Positions 1 through 6,934 of a stretch of DNA of 17,517 bases are shown one piece after another. The notes beneath the pieces were generated by a model. The model saw only the letters and a program-made list of their open reading frames with translations, did not search any database and had not been told where the DNA came from. The position numbers were made by a program, and so were the translations under genes. This DNA comes from CAMCFD01 sp965661355 (GTDB lineage: Bacteria > Pseudomonadota > Alphaproteobacteria > Rickettsiales > UBA1997). The stretch lies in contig CBFIDI010000026.1 of the NCBI GenBank assembly GCA_965661355.1, positions 1 to 17,517 of the forward strand, read 5' to 3'. Numbering within the stretch: the first letter of the stretch is position 1; each line of letters starts with the position of its first letter.

Positions 1-618
1 ATCTAATTTCGTAGAAACCTTGGCGCCACCCACAACGGCCATTATAGGTTTTTTTGCATTTTTTAAATGGATCGATAAATTATCAAGCTCTTTTTCTAAT
101 AAAAATCCGGCAACTGGTTTTAGAATTTTTGCAACCCCAACAATAGAAGCGTGACTTCTGTGACAGCACGAAAAAGCATCATTAACATATAAATTAGCTA
201 AAGACGCCAACTTCTGTGAAAATTCTACATCATTTTGCGTTTCTTGATTATAAAAACGTAAATTTTCAAGCATTATAACATCGCCATAATTTGTATTTAA
301 TACTTTTTCTTCAACTTTTGCACCAATGCAATCATCAACAAAGTCAACATTAATTTTATCACCGAGCAATTCTTGAATTCTTGTTAACAATGGTTTCAAA
401 GACATTTCTGGCACAATTTTACCTTTTGGCCGAGAAAAATGAGAAATAATTATAACCTTTGCTTTATTTTCAGCTAAATATTTTATTGTCGGAATAATTG
501 ATTTTATTCTGGTGTCATCCTCAATTTTACCATCTTTCATCGGAACATTTATGTCAACGCGAACTAAAATATTTTTATTTGTTACAACTTGGTCTTTTAA
601 CCTGTTAAAATCACTCAT
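1..618 (-). CDS. pgk: Phosphoglycerate kinase, N-terminal part (cut by window edge)
   Basis: Phosphoglycerate kinase transfers phosphate from 1,3-bisphosphoglycerate to ADP in glycolysis, or runs in reverse in gluconeogenesis, in the cytoplasm. The ATG at 618 opens a frame of 206 codons that is still open at base 1, so only about the N-terminal half is present. Family motifs read in order: LVRVDINVPMKDGKIEDDTR near residue 18, the substrate-binding SHFSRPKG, ENLRFYNQE, NDAFSCCHRSHAS, and the hinge-proximal AVVGGAKVSTKLD at the window edge. The signature NDAF segment carries SCC where many family members have GTA or SAS; this is a mild departure. The start fits because the N-terminal domain begins a few residues later, as usual. 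The gene is divergent from the small gene at 932. Identification is firm; integrity of the C-terminal half cannot be judged. Confidence 0.96.
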   Translation of the reverse strand, partial: MSDFNRLKDQVVTNKNILVRVDINVPMKDGKIEDDTRIKSIIPTIKYLAENKAKVIIISHFSRPKGKIVPEMSLKPLLTRIQELLGDKINVDFVDDCIGAKVEEKVLNTNYGDVIMLENLRFYNQETQNDVEFSQKLASLANLYVNDAFSCCHRSHASIVGVAKILKPVAGFLLEKELDNLSIHLKNAKKPIMAVVGGAKVSTKLD

Positions 619-679
619 TTTAATGTTTTATTTGAAATTTCTGATTAATTTTAAGCTCTAATTGCTAAATTATTAAAAC

Positions 680-708
680 TTAATAATTTTACCCTATAAT
701 TTTGTCAG
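680..708 (-). promoter_or_regulatory. Possible pgk promoter
   Basis: On the minus strand CTGACA (703-708) and TATTAA (680-685) are 17 bases apart, about 60 bases ahead of the pgk start. The match to a sigma-70 type promoter is moderate, and such matches are common by chance in DNA this AT-rich. Confidence 0.3.
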
Positions 709-771
709 TTTATCGTTTTAAACTCCGAAAAAGCTTTAAAACAAGGCGATTAACGCCAATTAAACGATAAA
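709..771. repeat. Nested inverted repeats between divergent pgk and the small gene
   Basis: TTTATCGTTT at 709-718 is the exact reverse complement of AAACGATAAA at 762-771. Inside this 10-bp outer arm are a second pair (TTTTAAA 717-723 with TTTAAAA 736-742) and a GGCG/CGCC hairpin (745-748 with 754-757, loop ATTAA). The outer arm and the GC hairpin could fold together. The element sits between the two outward-facing promoters. It may be an operator, a structured leader, or an old palindromic element; I cannot tell which. The rest of the 619-931 spacer is AT-rich with no ORF, apart from the promoters listed and a small hairpin GCGCT/AGCGC at 879-895. Confidence 0.5.
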
Positions 772-776
772 AATTC

Positions 777-805
777 TTGACTTTTCGTGTTTTTATAATT
801 ATAAT
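777..805 (+). promoter_or_regulatory. Sigma-70 type promoter for the 66-codon gene
   Basis: TTGACT (777-782) and TATAAT (800-805) are separated by exactly 17 bases, close to the consensus and the best promoter match seen in the window. It would give a leader of roughly 115 bases before the ATG at 932. That leader holds a GCGCT/AGCGC hairpin at 879-895. Confidence 0.65.
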
Positions 806-931
806 TGCTGAAAGTTAATTTTTCTAGCTTTTATTTCATACTTGAAATATTAAATTACATATATTAAAGTTATTTTTTGCGCTTATTTTTAGCGCCATAG
901 TTAAATTATTAAATCTAATTATTACATTATT

Positions 932-1132
932 ATGGGAACTAAAAACAACCCTAAAAACAGACAAGCAGCAGCCCAGAAAAAAACTTTTGATGGCAAAGAA
1001 ATAGAACCAATTTTATACCACGGCACAAATGCTGGACATGGCAAATATATTGCCGCTAGATATTCTGGTGGACCAGCAAATTTAGTTGTTGATGAAAATA
1101 AAAGACCAATTCAATGGGACGAAATAGCTTAA
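932..1132 (+). CDS. Small conserved alphaproteobacterial protein of unknown function
   Basis: This encodes a 66-residue soluble protein with no signal peptide or membrane segment. The first 20 residues are polar and basic (KNNPKNRQAAAQKKTF). A conserved-looking core follows, FDGKEIEPILYHGTNAGHGKYIAA, and the end is acidic (DENKRPIQWDEIA). I believe short proteins with this NPKNR, then LY-G, then GHGKY pattern recur as hypothetical proteins in alphaproteobacteria, but I cannot name a function. It has its own strong promoter (777-805), and a perfect palindrome follows at 1243-1281, so it looks like a single-gene unit. No clear Shine-Dalgarno sequence precedes the ATG, which is typical of this window. 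The coding call rests on the compact, mixed composition and the promoter. The function is unknown. Confidence 0.75.
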   Translation: MGTKNNPKNRQAAAQKKTFDGKEIEPILYHGTNAGHGKYIAARYSGGPANLVVDENKRPIQWDEIA

Positions 1133-1242
1133 AATTTAGATAATTTTATCATAGTTTTGGCTTATATTTTTCTCAATTTGTAACTTGAAACTGACTAGAC
1201 TTACTTTAAAATTAGTTAGCTTGATATATTCATAATTTCGTG

Positions 1243-1281
1243 GCCTTATATAATTTTTTATTACTCAAAATTATATAAGGC
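1243..1281. terminator. 15-bp perfect hairpin between the small gene and the hydrolase
   Basis: GCCTTATATAATTTT (1243-1257) pairs perfectly with AAAATTATATAAGGC (1267-1281) around a 9-base loop. It lies between two plus-strand genes, where a terminator is expected. Neither side has the usual run of T directly after the stem, so it could instead be a processing signal or an operator. Confidence 0.45.
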
Positions 1282-1363
1282 TAGAAAAAAATTTAATATT
1301 TGGCTAAATTACAAAATTTCACTTTCAACATAAGTCAAATTTAAATAATTAAATTATAAAAAT

Positions 1364-2128
1364 ATGCCAGAAGTCATAATTAATGGCCCCGAAGGAAGAA
1401 TTGAAGGAAGGTACCATCAAAATTCGAACCCTAAAGCACCTGTAGCTTTGGTTTTACACCCACACCCTCTTCATGGTGGAACCATGAATAATAAAATAAC
1501 TTACAGCCTATATAAAAACTTCGTAAATAACGAATTTTCAGTGTTGCGCATCAATTTTAGAGGTGTTGGTAAGTCTCAAGGTAAATTTGATAACGGAGCA
1601 GGAGAATTACTAGACATGACGGCCGTTATGAACTGGCTTCATGATCAAAATATGGAATCAACCGAATTTTGGGTAGCTGGCTTTTCTTTTGGCTCTTGGA
1701 TTGCACTACAACTTTTGATGAGAAGACCAGAAATCGAAAATTATATTTTAGTTGGCCCACCCGCTAGTAAATACGACTTTAATTTTATTGTACCATGCAG
1801 CGCTAACGGCCTTATTGTTCAAGGTGAAGATGATGAAATTTCAAAAGAAGAAGACACTTCTCAAATCGTCGACAGGCTTAGCGTTAAAGAAGAAGCTGAA
1901 GTAATATATAAGGTAATTGAAGGTGGCGATCATTTCTTTAAAGACCAAATGGAAGAATTTGAAGGTATAATAGATAATCATGTTAAGAGCTGTTTAATCG
2001 CTGATGCCTCTAAAGTTAGAAAGGTAAAAAGAGACAGAAGAAGGCGCCGAAAAAAGAAGAATGTTAAAGAGAAAAAGCCAGAGCGCGCTCAGAACCCGGT
2101 GAAATCCCTGTCGTTTTTTGATAACTAA
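1364..2128 (+). CDS. COG2945-type alpha/beta hydrolase with a basic C-terminal tail
   Basis: This is a 254-residue cytoplasmic serine hydrolase of the alpha/beta fold; the substrate is unknown. Visible elements are the oxyanion-side HPHPLHGGTMNNK (about 32-44), INFRGVGKSQG (63-73), the nucleophile elbow GFSFG with Ser108, the acid GEDDE near 154-158, and the catalytic His190 in GGDHFF. This order is typical of the COG2945 family. Residues after about 215 form an extra tail very rich in Arg and Lys (an RDRRRRRKKKN stretch), which the fold does not need and which could bind RNA or membrane. The end of that tail overlaps anmK on the other strand by 65 bases. The start is the first ATG directly before the conserved domain. 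The family call is firm; the physiological role is not known. Confidence 0.9.
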   Translation: MPEVIINGPEGRIEGRYHQNSNPKAPVALVLHPHPLHGGTMNNKITYSLYKNFVNNEFSVLRINFRGVGKSQGKFDNGAGELLDMTAVMNWLHDQNMESTEFWVAGFSFGSWIALQLLMRRPEIENYILVGPPASKYDFNFIVPCSANGLIVQGEDDEISKEEDTSQIVDRLSVKEEAEVIYKVIEGGDHFFKDQMEEFEGIIDNHVKSCLIADASKVRKVKRDRRRRRKKKNVKEKKPERAQNPVKSLSFFDN

Positions 2129-3176
2129 TTGCCAAACCCTTTTTCATCCTAATTGCTAAAAATGCAAATGCCTCGGCCTCTATTGCATCGCCGTTAAGAC
2201 CCAATTCTTCAACTGGCAAAATATCAACATAATTAATCCATTTCTTCATTTCGTTGATCATGGTCAGATTATTTTTACCGCCCCCGCAAATATAAATAGC
2301 CTTGATTTTCTTAGAACACGAAAGATATTCAAGATTTTTTAACAAAGCTTTGGCGTGCATATAAGCAAAAGTTGCCAAGGCATCTTCTAGGTCAAGTTTA
2401 TTTACGGGTGCCAATATTTCCTTAAAGTCGTCGCGGTCAAAAGATTTTGGCGGTTTTGCGTTAAAAATATTATTACGCAAAATTTTATCTGCTAAATCAA
2501 TATTTACCTTACCTTTTTTAGCCAATTCGCCATTTTTGTCGTAATTTTTACCAGTTTTATCTTTTATTATATCGTCAGAGGGCGCGTTTCCGAAACAAAA
2601 ATCAAAAGCCTGAATGTCATTCTCACTATCATTTTTGACATAAGTAATGTTGCTTATTCCACCAATATTTAAAACAATATAAGGTGCTTTTTTAGAGCCA
2701 ATCATATAAAAATGATATATTGGCACAAGGGGTGCGCCCTGTCCACCATTAGCAATGTCAAAAGTACGAAAATTTTTTATGGTTCTTACCCTAAACTCTT
2801 TTTCAATCAAATCTACATTGCCAATTTGCCAAGTTATTTGCTCTTTGGCGTTGTGAATTATTGTTTGACCATGAAAGGCAATAACATCAATTTCAGAATT
2901 AGCTATTTTATTTTTTGCTAAAAATAATTTAATGCATTTTATCGTAAATAAAGTAAATTCTTTTTCTGCAACCTTGATTTCAAGTAATGTTTTTTGTAAA
3001 TTAATTACATCGTGAAGCTTTTGCTTTAAAGGGGGGGTGTAAGGAAAATATGAAAATTTTTTATTCTTTATAATATTTTGGCCATCGCTTTCAATCATAG
3101 CAATATCAAGGCCGTCAAGCGATGTTCCGCTCATTACCCCTATTGATTTTAGAGTGTTCTTCATATTTATTTGCAA
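2064..3176 (-). CDS. anmK: Anhydro-N-acetylmuramic acid kinase
   Basis: AnmK phosphorylates and opens 1,6-anhydro-MurNAc released during peptidoglycan turnover, giving MurNAc-6-phosphate for recycling. The 370-residue length matches the family. The N-terminal phosphate-binding motif is clear (GVMSGTSLDGLD, 13-24), followed by AFHGQTI (100-106), NGGQGAPLVP (143-152), the LNIGGISN loop (169-176), a CGGG motif, and the C-terminal TTGISPGSERALAF. The segment around 191-202 reads FDFCFGNAPSDD, whereas many members have FD-T-GP-(G/A)-N; the aspartate is kept but the loop is divergent. Presence of anmK suggests the organism makes and recycles peptidoglycan. The first ATG (3176) or the one four codons in could start translation. 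It converges on the hydrolase gene with a 65-base overlap. Confidence 0.95.
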   Translation of the reverse strand: MQINMKNTLKSIGVMSGTSLDGLDIAMIESDGQNIIKNKKFSYFPYTPPLKQKLHDVINLQKTLLEIKVAEKEFTLFTIKCIKLFLAKNKIANSEIDVIAFHGQTIIHNAKEQITWQIGNVDLIEKEFRVRTIKNFRTFDIANGGQGAPLVPIYHFYMIGSKKAPYIVLNIGGISNITYVKNDSENDIQAFDFCFGNAPSDDIIKDKTGKNYDKNGELAKKGKVNIDLADKILRNNIFNAKPPKSFDRDDFKEILAPVNKLDLEDALATFAYMHAKALLKNLEYLSCSKKIKAIYICGGGKNNLTMINEMKKWINYVDILPVEELGLNGDAIEAEAFAFLAIRMKKGLAISYQKTTGISPGSERALAFSL

Positions 3177-3659
3177 TTATTTTTAATTTTATTCCAATTT
3201 TAAATATAGTTTTACGCCAAATAAAAGCAAGAAATTACCATAATTTAAACTAAGTTTTATCAAAAATTTTAGTTATTAAATTATTTTGGATATGATCTTT
3301 TTAAATCTAAACTCTATAATTCATTTCTATTGCATGAAATTTACCATAAAAACTTATCTTTTTTCCTTAAAAATAATATTTTTTATTAGGCACTTTATCT
3401 AAAATGCCGTTTATAACATCTTTCAATATTTGATTATTATAAATGCCTTATCTTTTTAATATAAATGACAGCCAAGTCTTTTTACTTAAAATTCACCCCT
3501 TAAGAAATATTTTATATAAAAATCAGCCAAGTAATAGAAATTGACATTATTTATTATTAACTCAGTTAAATTTTGATTGCAGCCATAATTGATAAATTAT
3601 TTATGCAATATTTTGCTTAAGGATTGGCATATTTTGTCGATTTAGAAAACAATGATGAA
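3177..3659. other. Gene-free AT-rich spacer between anmK and the alaS fragment
   Basis: No ORF of credible length or composition is present on either strand. I looked on the minus strand for the missing part of alaS (the ADHIR and RRIIRRA region that should follow) and did not see it. The only repeated detail is a short degenerate direct repeat around CAGCCAAGT at 3469-3477 and 3524-3532. The stretch may be decayed DNA left after loss of the rest of alaS, but nothing in it proves that. Confidence 0.6.
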
Positions 3660-4448
3660 TCAAATATTAGCTTTGGCTTTTATATCTTCGATTATATTTT
3701 TAAAACTGTCAATTTCATAATTGTCATGAACACCCTGAATTACTGAAGAAATTCTTTCAAGCCCCATTCCAGTGTCTATTGAGGGTTTTGGTAAATTTTT
3801 CACTTCGCCATTTTTACCTTTCTCAAATTGCATAAAAACCAAATTCCAAATTTCGGTGAATCTGTCACCATTCTCATCTTTTGAACCCGGTGGGCCGCCA
3901 AAAACTTCTTGCCCATGATCATAAAAAACCTCAGAACATGGTCCACAAGGCCCAGTTTCACCCATTGACCAAAAATTATCAACCGTTGAAATTCTAATAA
4001 TTTTATGATCGGGAAGATTGGCTATTTTTTTCCATAAAATGAAAGCTTCATCATCATTATGATAAATTGTTGCCAAAAGCTTTTTTGGATTTATCTGAAG
4101 TTCTTTTGTTAAGAACTGCCAAGCGTAAAAAATTGCTTCTTCTTTAAAATAATCGCCAAAAGAAAAATTTCCGAGCATTTCAAAAAAGGTGTGGTGCCTT
4201 GCAGTATAACCAACATTGTCAAGGTCGTTGTGCTTTCCGCCAGCGCGTACACATTTTTGCGAAGTTGCAACTTTTGTATATTCAGGAGTTTGAACGCCAG
4301 TGAAGTAATTTTTAAATTGGTTCATTCCAGCATTGACAAACATTAAAGTTGGGTCATTATAAGGAATTAGCGGTGAAGATGGCAATATTATATGATCATT
4401 TTTAGCGAAATAATCTAAGAATTTTGTACGGATATCGTTAACGAGCAA
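3660..4448 (-). pseudogene. alaS: Alanyl-tRNA synthetase fragment: catalytic core only
   Basis: This encodes about 262 residues of a protein that is normally near 870. It matches the N-terminal aminoacylation core of AlaRS closely: DIRTKFLDYFAKNDH at the start, NDPTLMFVNAGMNQFKNYF (motif 1 region), the RAGGKHNDLDNVGYTARHH motif 2 region (about 68-98), DNFWSMGETGPCGPCSE, and motif 3 DTGMGLERI (225-233). It stops with TGA at 3660, just after IDSFKNIIEDIKAKANI. The tRNA-recognition, editing and oligomerisation (C-Ala) domains are absent, and the next bases show no AlaRS similarity. No ATG is available: the first plausible start is TTG at 4448, while an in-frame GTG at 4499 lies inside the tRNA gene. 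It is probably a partial duplicate or remnant, with a full alaS elsewhere. A standalone function is possible because all three class II motifs are intact. Confidence 0.85.
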
Positions 4449-4472
4449 TATGAATGTTTGTTTGATTGCAAA

Positions 4473-4549
4473 TGGTGGGTCTGGGTGGGCTTGAACCACC
4501 GACCTCGCACTTATCAGGCGCGCACTCTAACCAGCTGAGCTACAGACCC
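4473..4549 (-). tRNA. tRNA-Ile (GAT anticodon), CCA encoded
   Basis: The minus strand reads GGGTCTG (acceptor), then a GCTC/GAGT D-stem, anticodon stem CGCGC/GTGCG with loop CTGATAA (anticodon GAT, bases 4513-4515), variable AGGTC, T-arm GGTGG-TTCAAGC-CCACC, acceptor CAGACCC, discriminator A and encoded CCA (4473-4475). It is 74 bases long without CCA and all stems pair. It stands outside any rRNA operon, with the ompH-like gene upstream on the same strand. The alaS fragment begins 24 bases past the CCA, so tRNA processing would leave that fragment with a short leader. Confidence 0.97.
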
Positions 4550-4710
4550 ATTTGACTTTTTAAATTTTGACCTTTTAAATATGTAAAATCTAAATTCAAG
4601 ATTATTAATTATATATTGTAATTTTTAAAAATCAAAATGTTTTTGCAACTAAATCAAAGTTTTTCTTTAAGTGGTAAAATTAACTTTGGAATTAAATTTT
4701 AATATATCAT

Positions 4711-5253
4711 TTAATCTTCAAACTCAACTTTTAATTTAGTCATTTTTTTATTTAACTTTTCTATAACTTCGCCAGTAATGTCAATTTTAGCTTTTGAGTA
4801 AAATAAGCTCGAGGCCGGAATAACAACTAAAAAATCTTTTTCTTTAGCGATATCAGAAACGATAATTTCTACCTCTGAATTTACCTTGCTAAGCGATTTA
4901 GAATAAGCTTTTTTAAGGATTAAGTCTTTTTTATCCGCGTAGCTTTTAAATGTTTTTATTTTTTCTAGAAAACTATTTTGCTGGCTTTCTAGCGCTTTTT
5001 GCGACAAAATATTTTGCTTTGCTTTTATTTTATCCCTTTCCTTAGTTAACTCTTCTTCTTTTGAACTAATTTCTTTTTGATAAGAATCACGCTTGCGGCT
5101 GATCATTTTACCAATATATTTTACCACTTTTGCTTCTTTTGAAATTCTTTCTACATCAATAACAGCTATGATTTCAGAAGAATTGGCGCTTTGTAAATTT
5201 ATTGCTAGAAAACACAAAATTATAGAAAATGTTTTTTTGATGCTATTTTTCAT
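4711..5253 (-). CDS. OmpH/Skp-family periplasmic chaperone
   Basis: This is a 180-residue exported protein. Residues 1-25 form a signal peptide (basic MKNSIKK, hydrophobic FSIILCFLAINL, cleavage likely after the SANSS region). The mature part starts with the family pattern IAVIDVERISKEAKVVKYI. A long charged coiled coil follows (about 45-130, rich in K, E, Q, with heptad-like spacing), then a hydrophobic strand DFLVVIPASSLFYSKAKIDITGEVIEKL, the usual Skp C-terminal body segment. Skp trimers hold unfolded outer-membrane proteins during transit through the periplasm and pass them to the BAM machinery. The usual bamA neighbour is not in the window. The gene is divergent from folE and lies upstream of tRNA-Ile on the same strand. 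No terminator is obvious before the tRNA. Confidence 0.88.
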   Translation of the reverse strand: MKNSIKKTFSIILCFLAINLQSANSSEIIAVIDVERISKEAKVVKYIGKMISRKRDSYQKEISSKEEELTKERDKIKAKQNILSQKALESQQNSFLEKIKTFKSYADKKDLILKKAYSKSLSKVNSEVEIIVSDIAKEKDFLVVIPASSLFYSKAKIDITGEVIEKLNKKMTKLKVEFED

Positions 5254-5406
5254 TTTTCAACTTTAATTGATATAATTTTAACTTGTTTTAGTCTTTATTT
5301 AATGGCTTTATCTTAAATTTTATTAAGAAAAATTGCTTGTATAATTATGCGTTAACTTGAAATTAAAACATGAAAAAATAGTAACATTAATTTTTTAATT
5401 TACAAC

Positions 5407-5435
5407 TTGTAATTTTTAGCGGTTTATGTTATATT
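5407..5435 (+). promoter_or_regulatory. Probable folE promoter
   Basis: TTGTAA (5407-5412) and TATATT (5430-5435) are 17 bases apart, about 80 bases before the folE ATG. The match is good, but the AT-rich background makes chance matches frequent. Confidence 0.45.
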
Positions 5436-5518
5436 ACTTTCGACCCAATCTTAACTTTTTTATTAATACTTAATAAGTTTAACAAATATTTAATAATTTG
5501 AAGATTAATTAGTAAAAT

Positions 5519-6100
5519 ATGACAAAAAACATAACAAAACCATCAAAAGATCAGGCCATGCAGGCTGTTAGAACTCTAATTTCATGGGCTGGAGACAATC
5601 CTGATCGCGAGGGCCTTATAGACACCCCAAAGAGAGTGGTAGAAGCTTACAACGAGTTTTTTGCTGGTTACGCACAAAATGCAGAAAATATTTTAAGTAA
5701 AACTTTTGAAGAAGTTGAAAAATATGATGATATGGTATTGTTAAAAGCCATGCGCTTTGAGTCGCACTGCGAACATCATATGGTTCCATTTATTGGCACC
5801 GCCCATATCGCATATATTCCAAATAGCCGCGTTGTAGGAATTAGTAAAATTGCCAGATTGCTTGATATTTTCTCGAAAAGACTGCAAACTCAAGAAACTA
5901 TGACATCGCAAATTGCCGATTCCATCGAAAAATGCCTAAAACCACTTGGTGTTGCCGTTATAATTGAAGGCGAGCATCAATGCATGACCACTAGAGGAAT
6001 TCATAAAACTGGCACTACAACGGTTACGAAAAAAATTACTGGCCTTTTTAAAGAAGATTCAAAACTTGAAGACAGATTCTTCAAAATGATTGCGATGTAA
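5519..6100 (+). CDS. folE: GTP cyclohydrolase I
   Basis: FolE converts GTP to 7,8-dihydroneopterin triphosphate and formate, the entry step to folate and also to queuosine-type deazapurines. The length of 193 residues is normal for the bacterial type I enzyme. The zinc ligands are in place: Cys84 and His87 in ESHCEHH, and Cys155 in GEHQCMTTRG. Other family segments are NPDREGLIDTPKRV (27-40), IPNSRVVGISKIARL (100-114), FSKRLQTQE (118-126) and GIHKTGTTTVT (160-170). The ATG at 5519 gives the standard N-terminus. The gene stands alone on plus, divergent from the ompH-like gene, with a promoter candidate at 5407-5435. No other folate or queuosine gene is nearby, so context does not tell which pathway it serves. 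Confidence 0.97.
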   Translation: MTKNITKPSKDQAMQAVRTLISWAGDNPDREGLIDTPKRVVEAYNEFFAGYAQNAENILSKTFEEVEKYDDMVLLKAMRFESHCEHHMVPFIGTAHIAYIPNSRVVGISKIARLLDIFSKRLQTQETMTSQIADSIEKCLKPLGVAVIIEGEHQCMTTRGIHKTGTTTVTKKITGLFKEDSKLEDRFFKMIAM

Positions 6101-6268
6101 CCTAATTTTAATAAAATTTTATAATTATAAACTCTTTATTAACTTTTTAATTTTTCGAAAACGCGCCACTTTTACACTTTAAATCGCTATTTTAAAGATT
6201 TCTTAATGATATTTGATTAAAATTACCCTCTTTAATATGCAATCTTATTTATTTTAAAGATTTATTAC

Positions 6269-6297
6269 TTGCCCTAAAAATTATTTAATATTATCAT
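6269..6297 (+). promoter_or_regulatory. Possible promoter for the maf-terC pair
   Basis: TTGCCC (6269-6274) and TATCAT (6292-6297) are 17 bases apart and 32 bases before the maf ATG. A weaker alternative, TTGATT with TATGCA, lies about 50 bases further upstream. The match is moderate only. Confidence 0.3.
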
Positions 6298-6328
6298 TTA
6301 TCACAAATAAAAAGATAAGTTAATTTAC

Positions 6329-6928
6329 ATGATAAAAACGAACAATAAAATAATTTTAGCTTCTTCATCTTGGGTCAGAAAAAAAATTATGGATGAAACA
6401 AAAATAGATTACGAAGTTATAAATCCTGATTACGACGAGGAAAAGGCAAAATCTGAGTTTTTAGACAAAAATATTGACCAACTTGCACTTGAGCTTGCAA
6501 AAGGAAAAGCATTGAGCGTTAGCAAAAGTCATCAAGATGCAATTGTTATAGGGTCTGATCAAATATGTGAAATTAACAATCAAAAACTAGATAAATCAAA
6601 AGATCTTGAAGATGCAAAACAGCAACTAAAAAAGCTAAGCGGAAAAACTCATATTCAAAATAACGCCGTTGCAATAGCAAAAAATAACGAAATTATTTTT
6701 GAAAGCTTGACGAAAGTAAAGTTAACTATGCGTAATTTGTCAAATTTCGAAATTGATTCTTATGTTGCGCAAGATAAACCAATTGGAAGCGCCGGAAGCT
6801 ATAAATACGAGTCTTTGGCAAAACACTTATTTGCAAAGGTTGAAGGAGATTACTACTCTATTCTTGGAATGAACATTCAAGAAATACTAAATTTTTTACA
6901 CAATAAAAATATAATAGAAATCAAATAA
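6329..6928 (+). CDS. maf: Maf-family nucleotide pyrophosphatase (YceF-like)
   Basis: This is a 199-residue cytoplasmic house-cleaning pyrophosphatase. Maf proteins hydrolyse non-canonical NTPs, and the YceF branch prefers 7-methyl-GTP. Visible motifs are ILASSSWVRKKIM at the N-terminus (nucleotide-binding SSSxxR), NPDYDEE near 31-37, the catalytic VIGSDQICE (the GSDQ variant is typical of the YceF branch, where the YhdE branch has GADT), LKKLSGKTHIQNNAVAI, and the C-terminal GSAGSYKYESLAKHLFAKVEGDYYSILGM. Assignment to the m7GTP-type branch is an inference from GSDQ. terC begins 6 bases after its stop, so the two are probably co-transcribed, although no functional tie is known. Confidence 0.9.
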   Translation: MIKTNNKIILASSSWVRKKIMDETKIDYEVINPDYDEEKAKSEFLDKNIDQLALELAKGKALSVSKSHQDAIVIGSDQICEINNQKLDKSKDLEDAKQQLKKLSGKTHIQNNAVAIAKNNEIIFESLTKVKLTMRNLSNFEIDSYVAQDKPIGSAGSYKYESLAKHLFAKVEGDYYSILGMNIQEILNFLHNKNIIEIK

Positions 6929-6934
6929 ATAAAA

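Noticed and set aside
2712..2921. Plus-strand ORF inside anmK
   Set aside because: It is antisense to conserved AnmK coding sequence, has no start signal, and its composition is that of a shadow frame.
3334..3402. Possible 22-codon plus-strand ORF beginning MKFTIKTYLF in the anmK/alaS spacer
   Set aside because: Hydrophobic and AT-driven, with no promoter, ribosome-binding site or terminator; not distinguishable from chance.
3800..3982. 60-codon ORF in another frame of the alaS fragment
   Set aside because: It overlaps the conserved AlaRS core and has no independent features.
4449..4499. GTG start of the alaS fragment inside the tRNA gene
   Set aside because: The first 17 residues translate tRNA T-arm and acceptor sequence plus a short linker and do not resemble AlaRS; the TTG at 4448 is more plausible.
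6111..6122. Palindrome ATAAAATTTTAT after folE
   Set aside because: Too AT-only and short to act as a terminator; common by chance here.
6188..6263. 14-base direct repeat TATTTTAAAGATTT before maf (6188 and 6250)
   Set aside because: Pure AT-biased sequence in an AT-rich spacer; likely chance, with no palindromic form or position that suggests binding.
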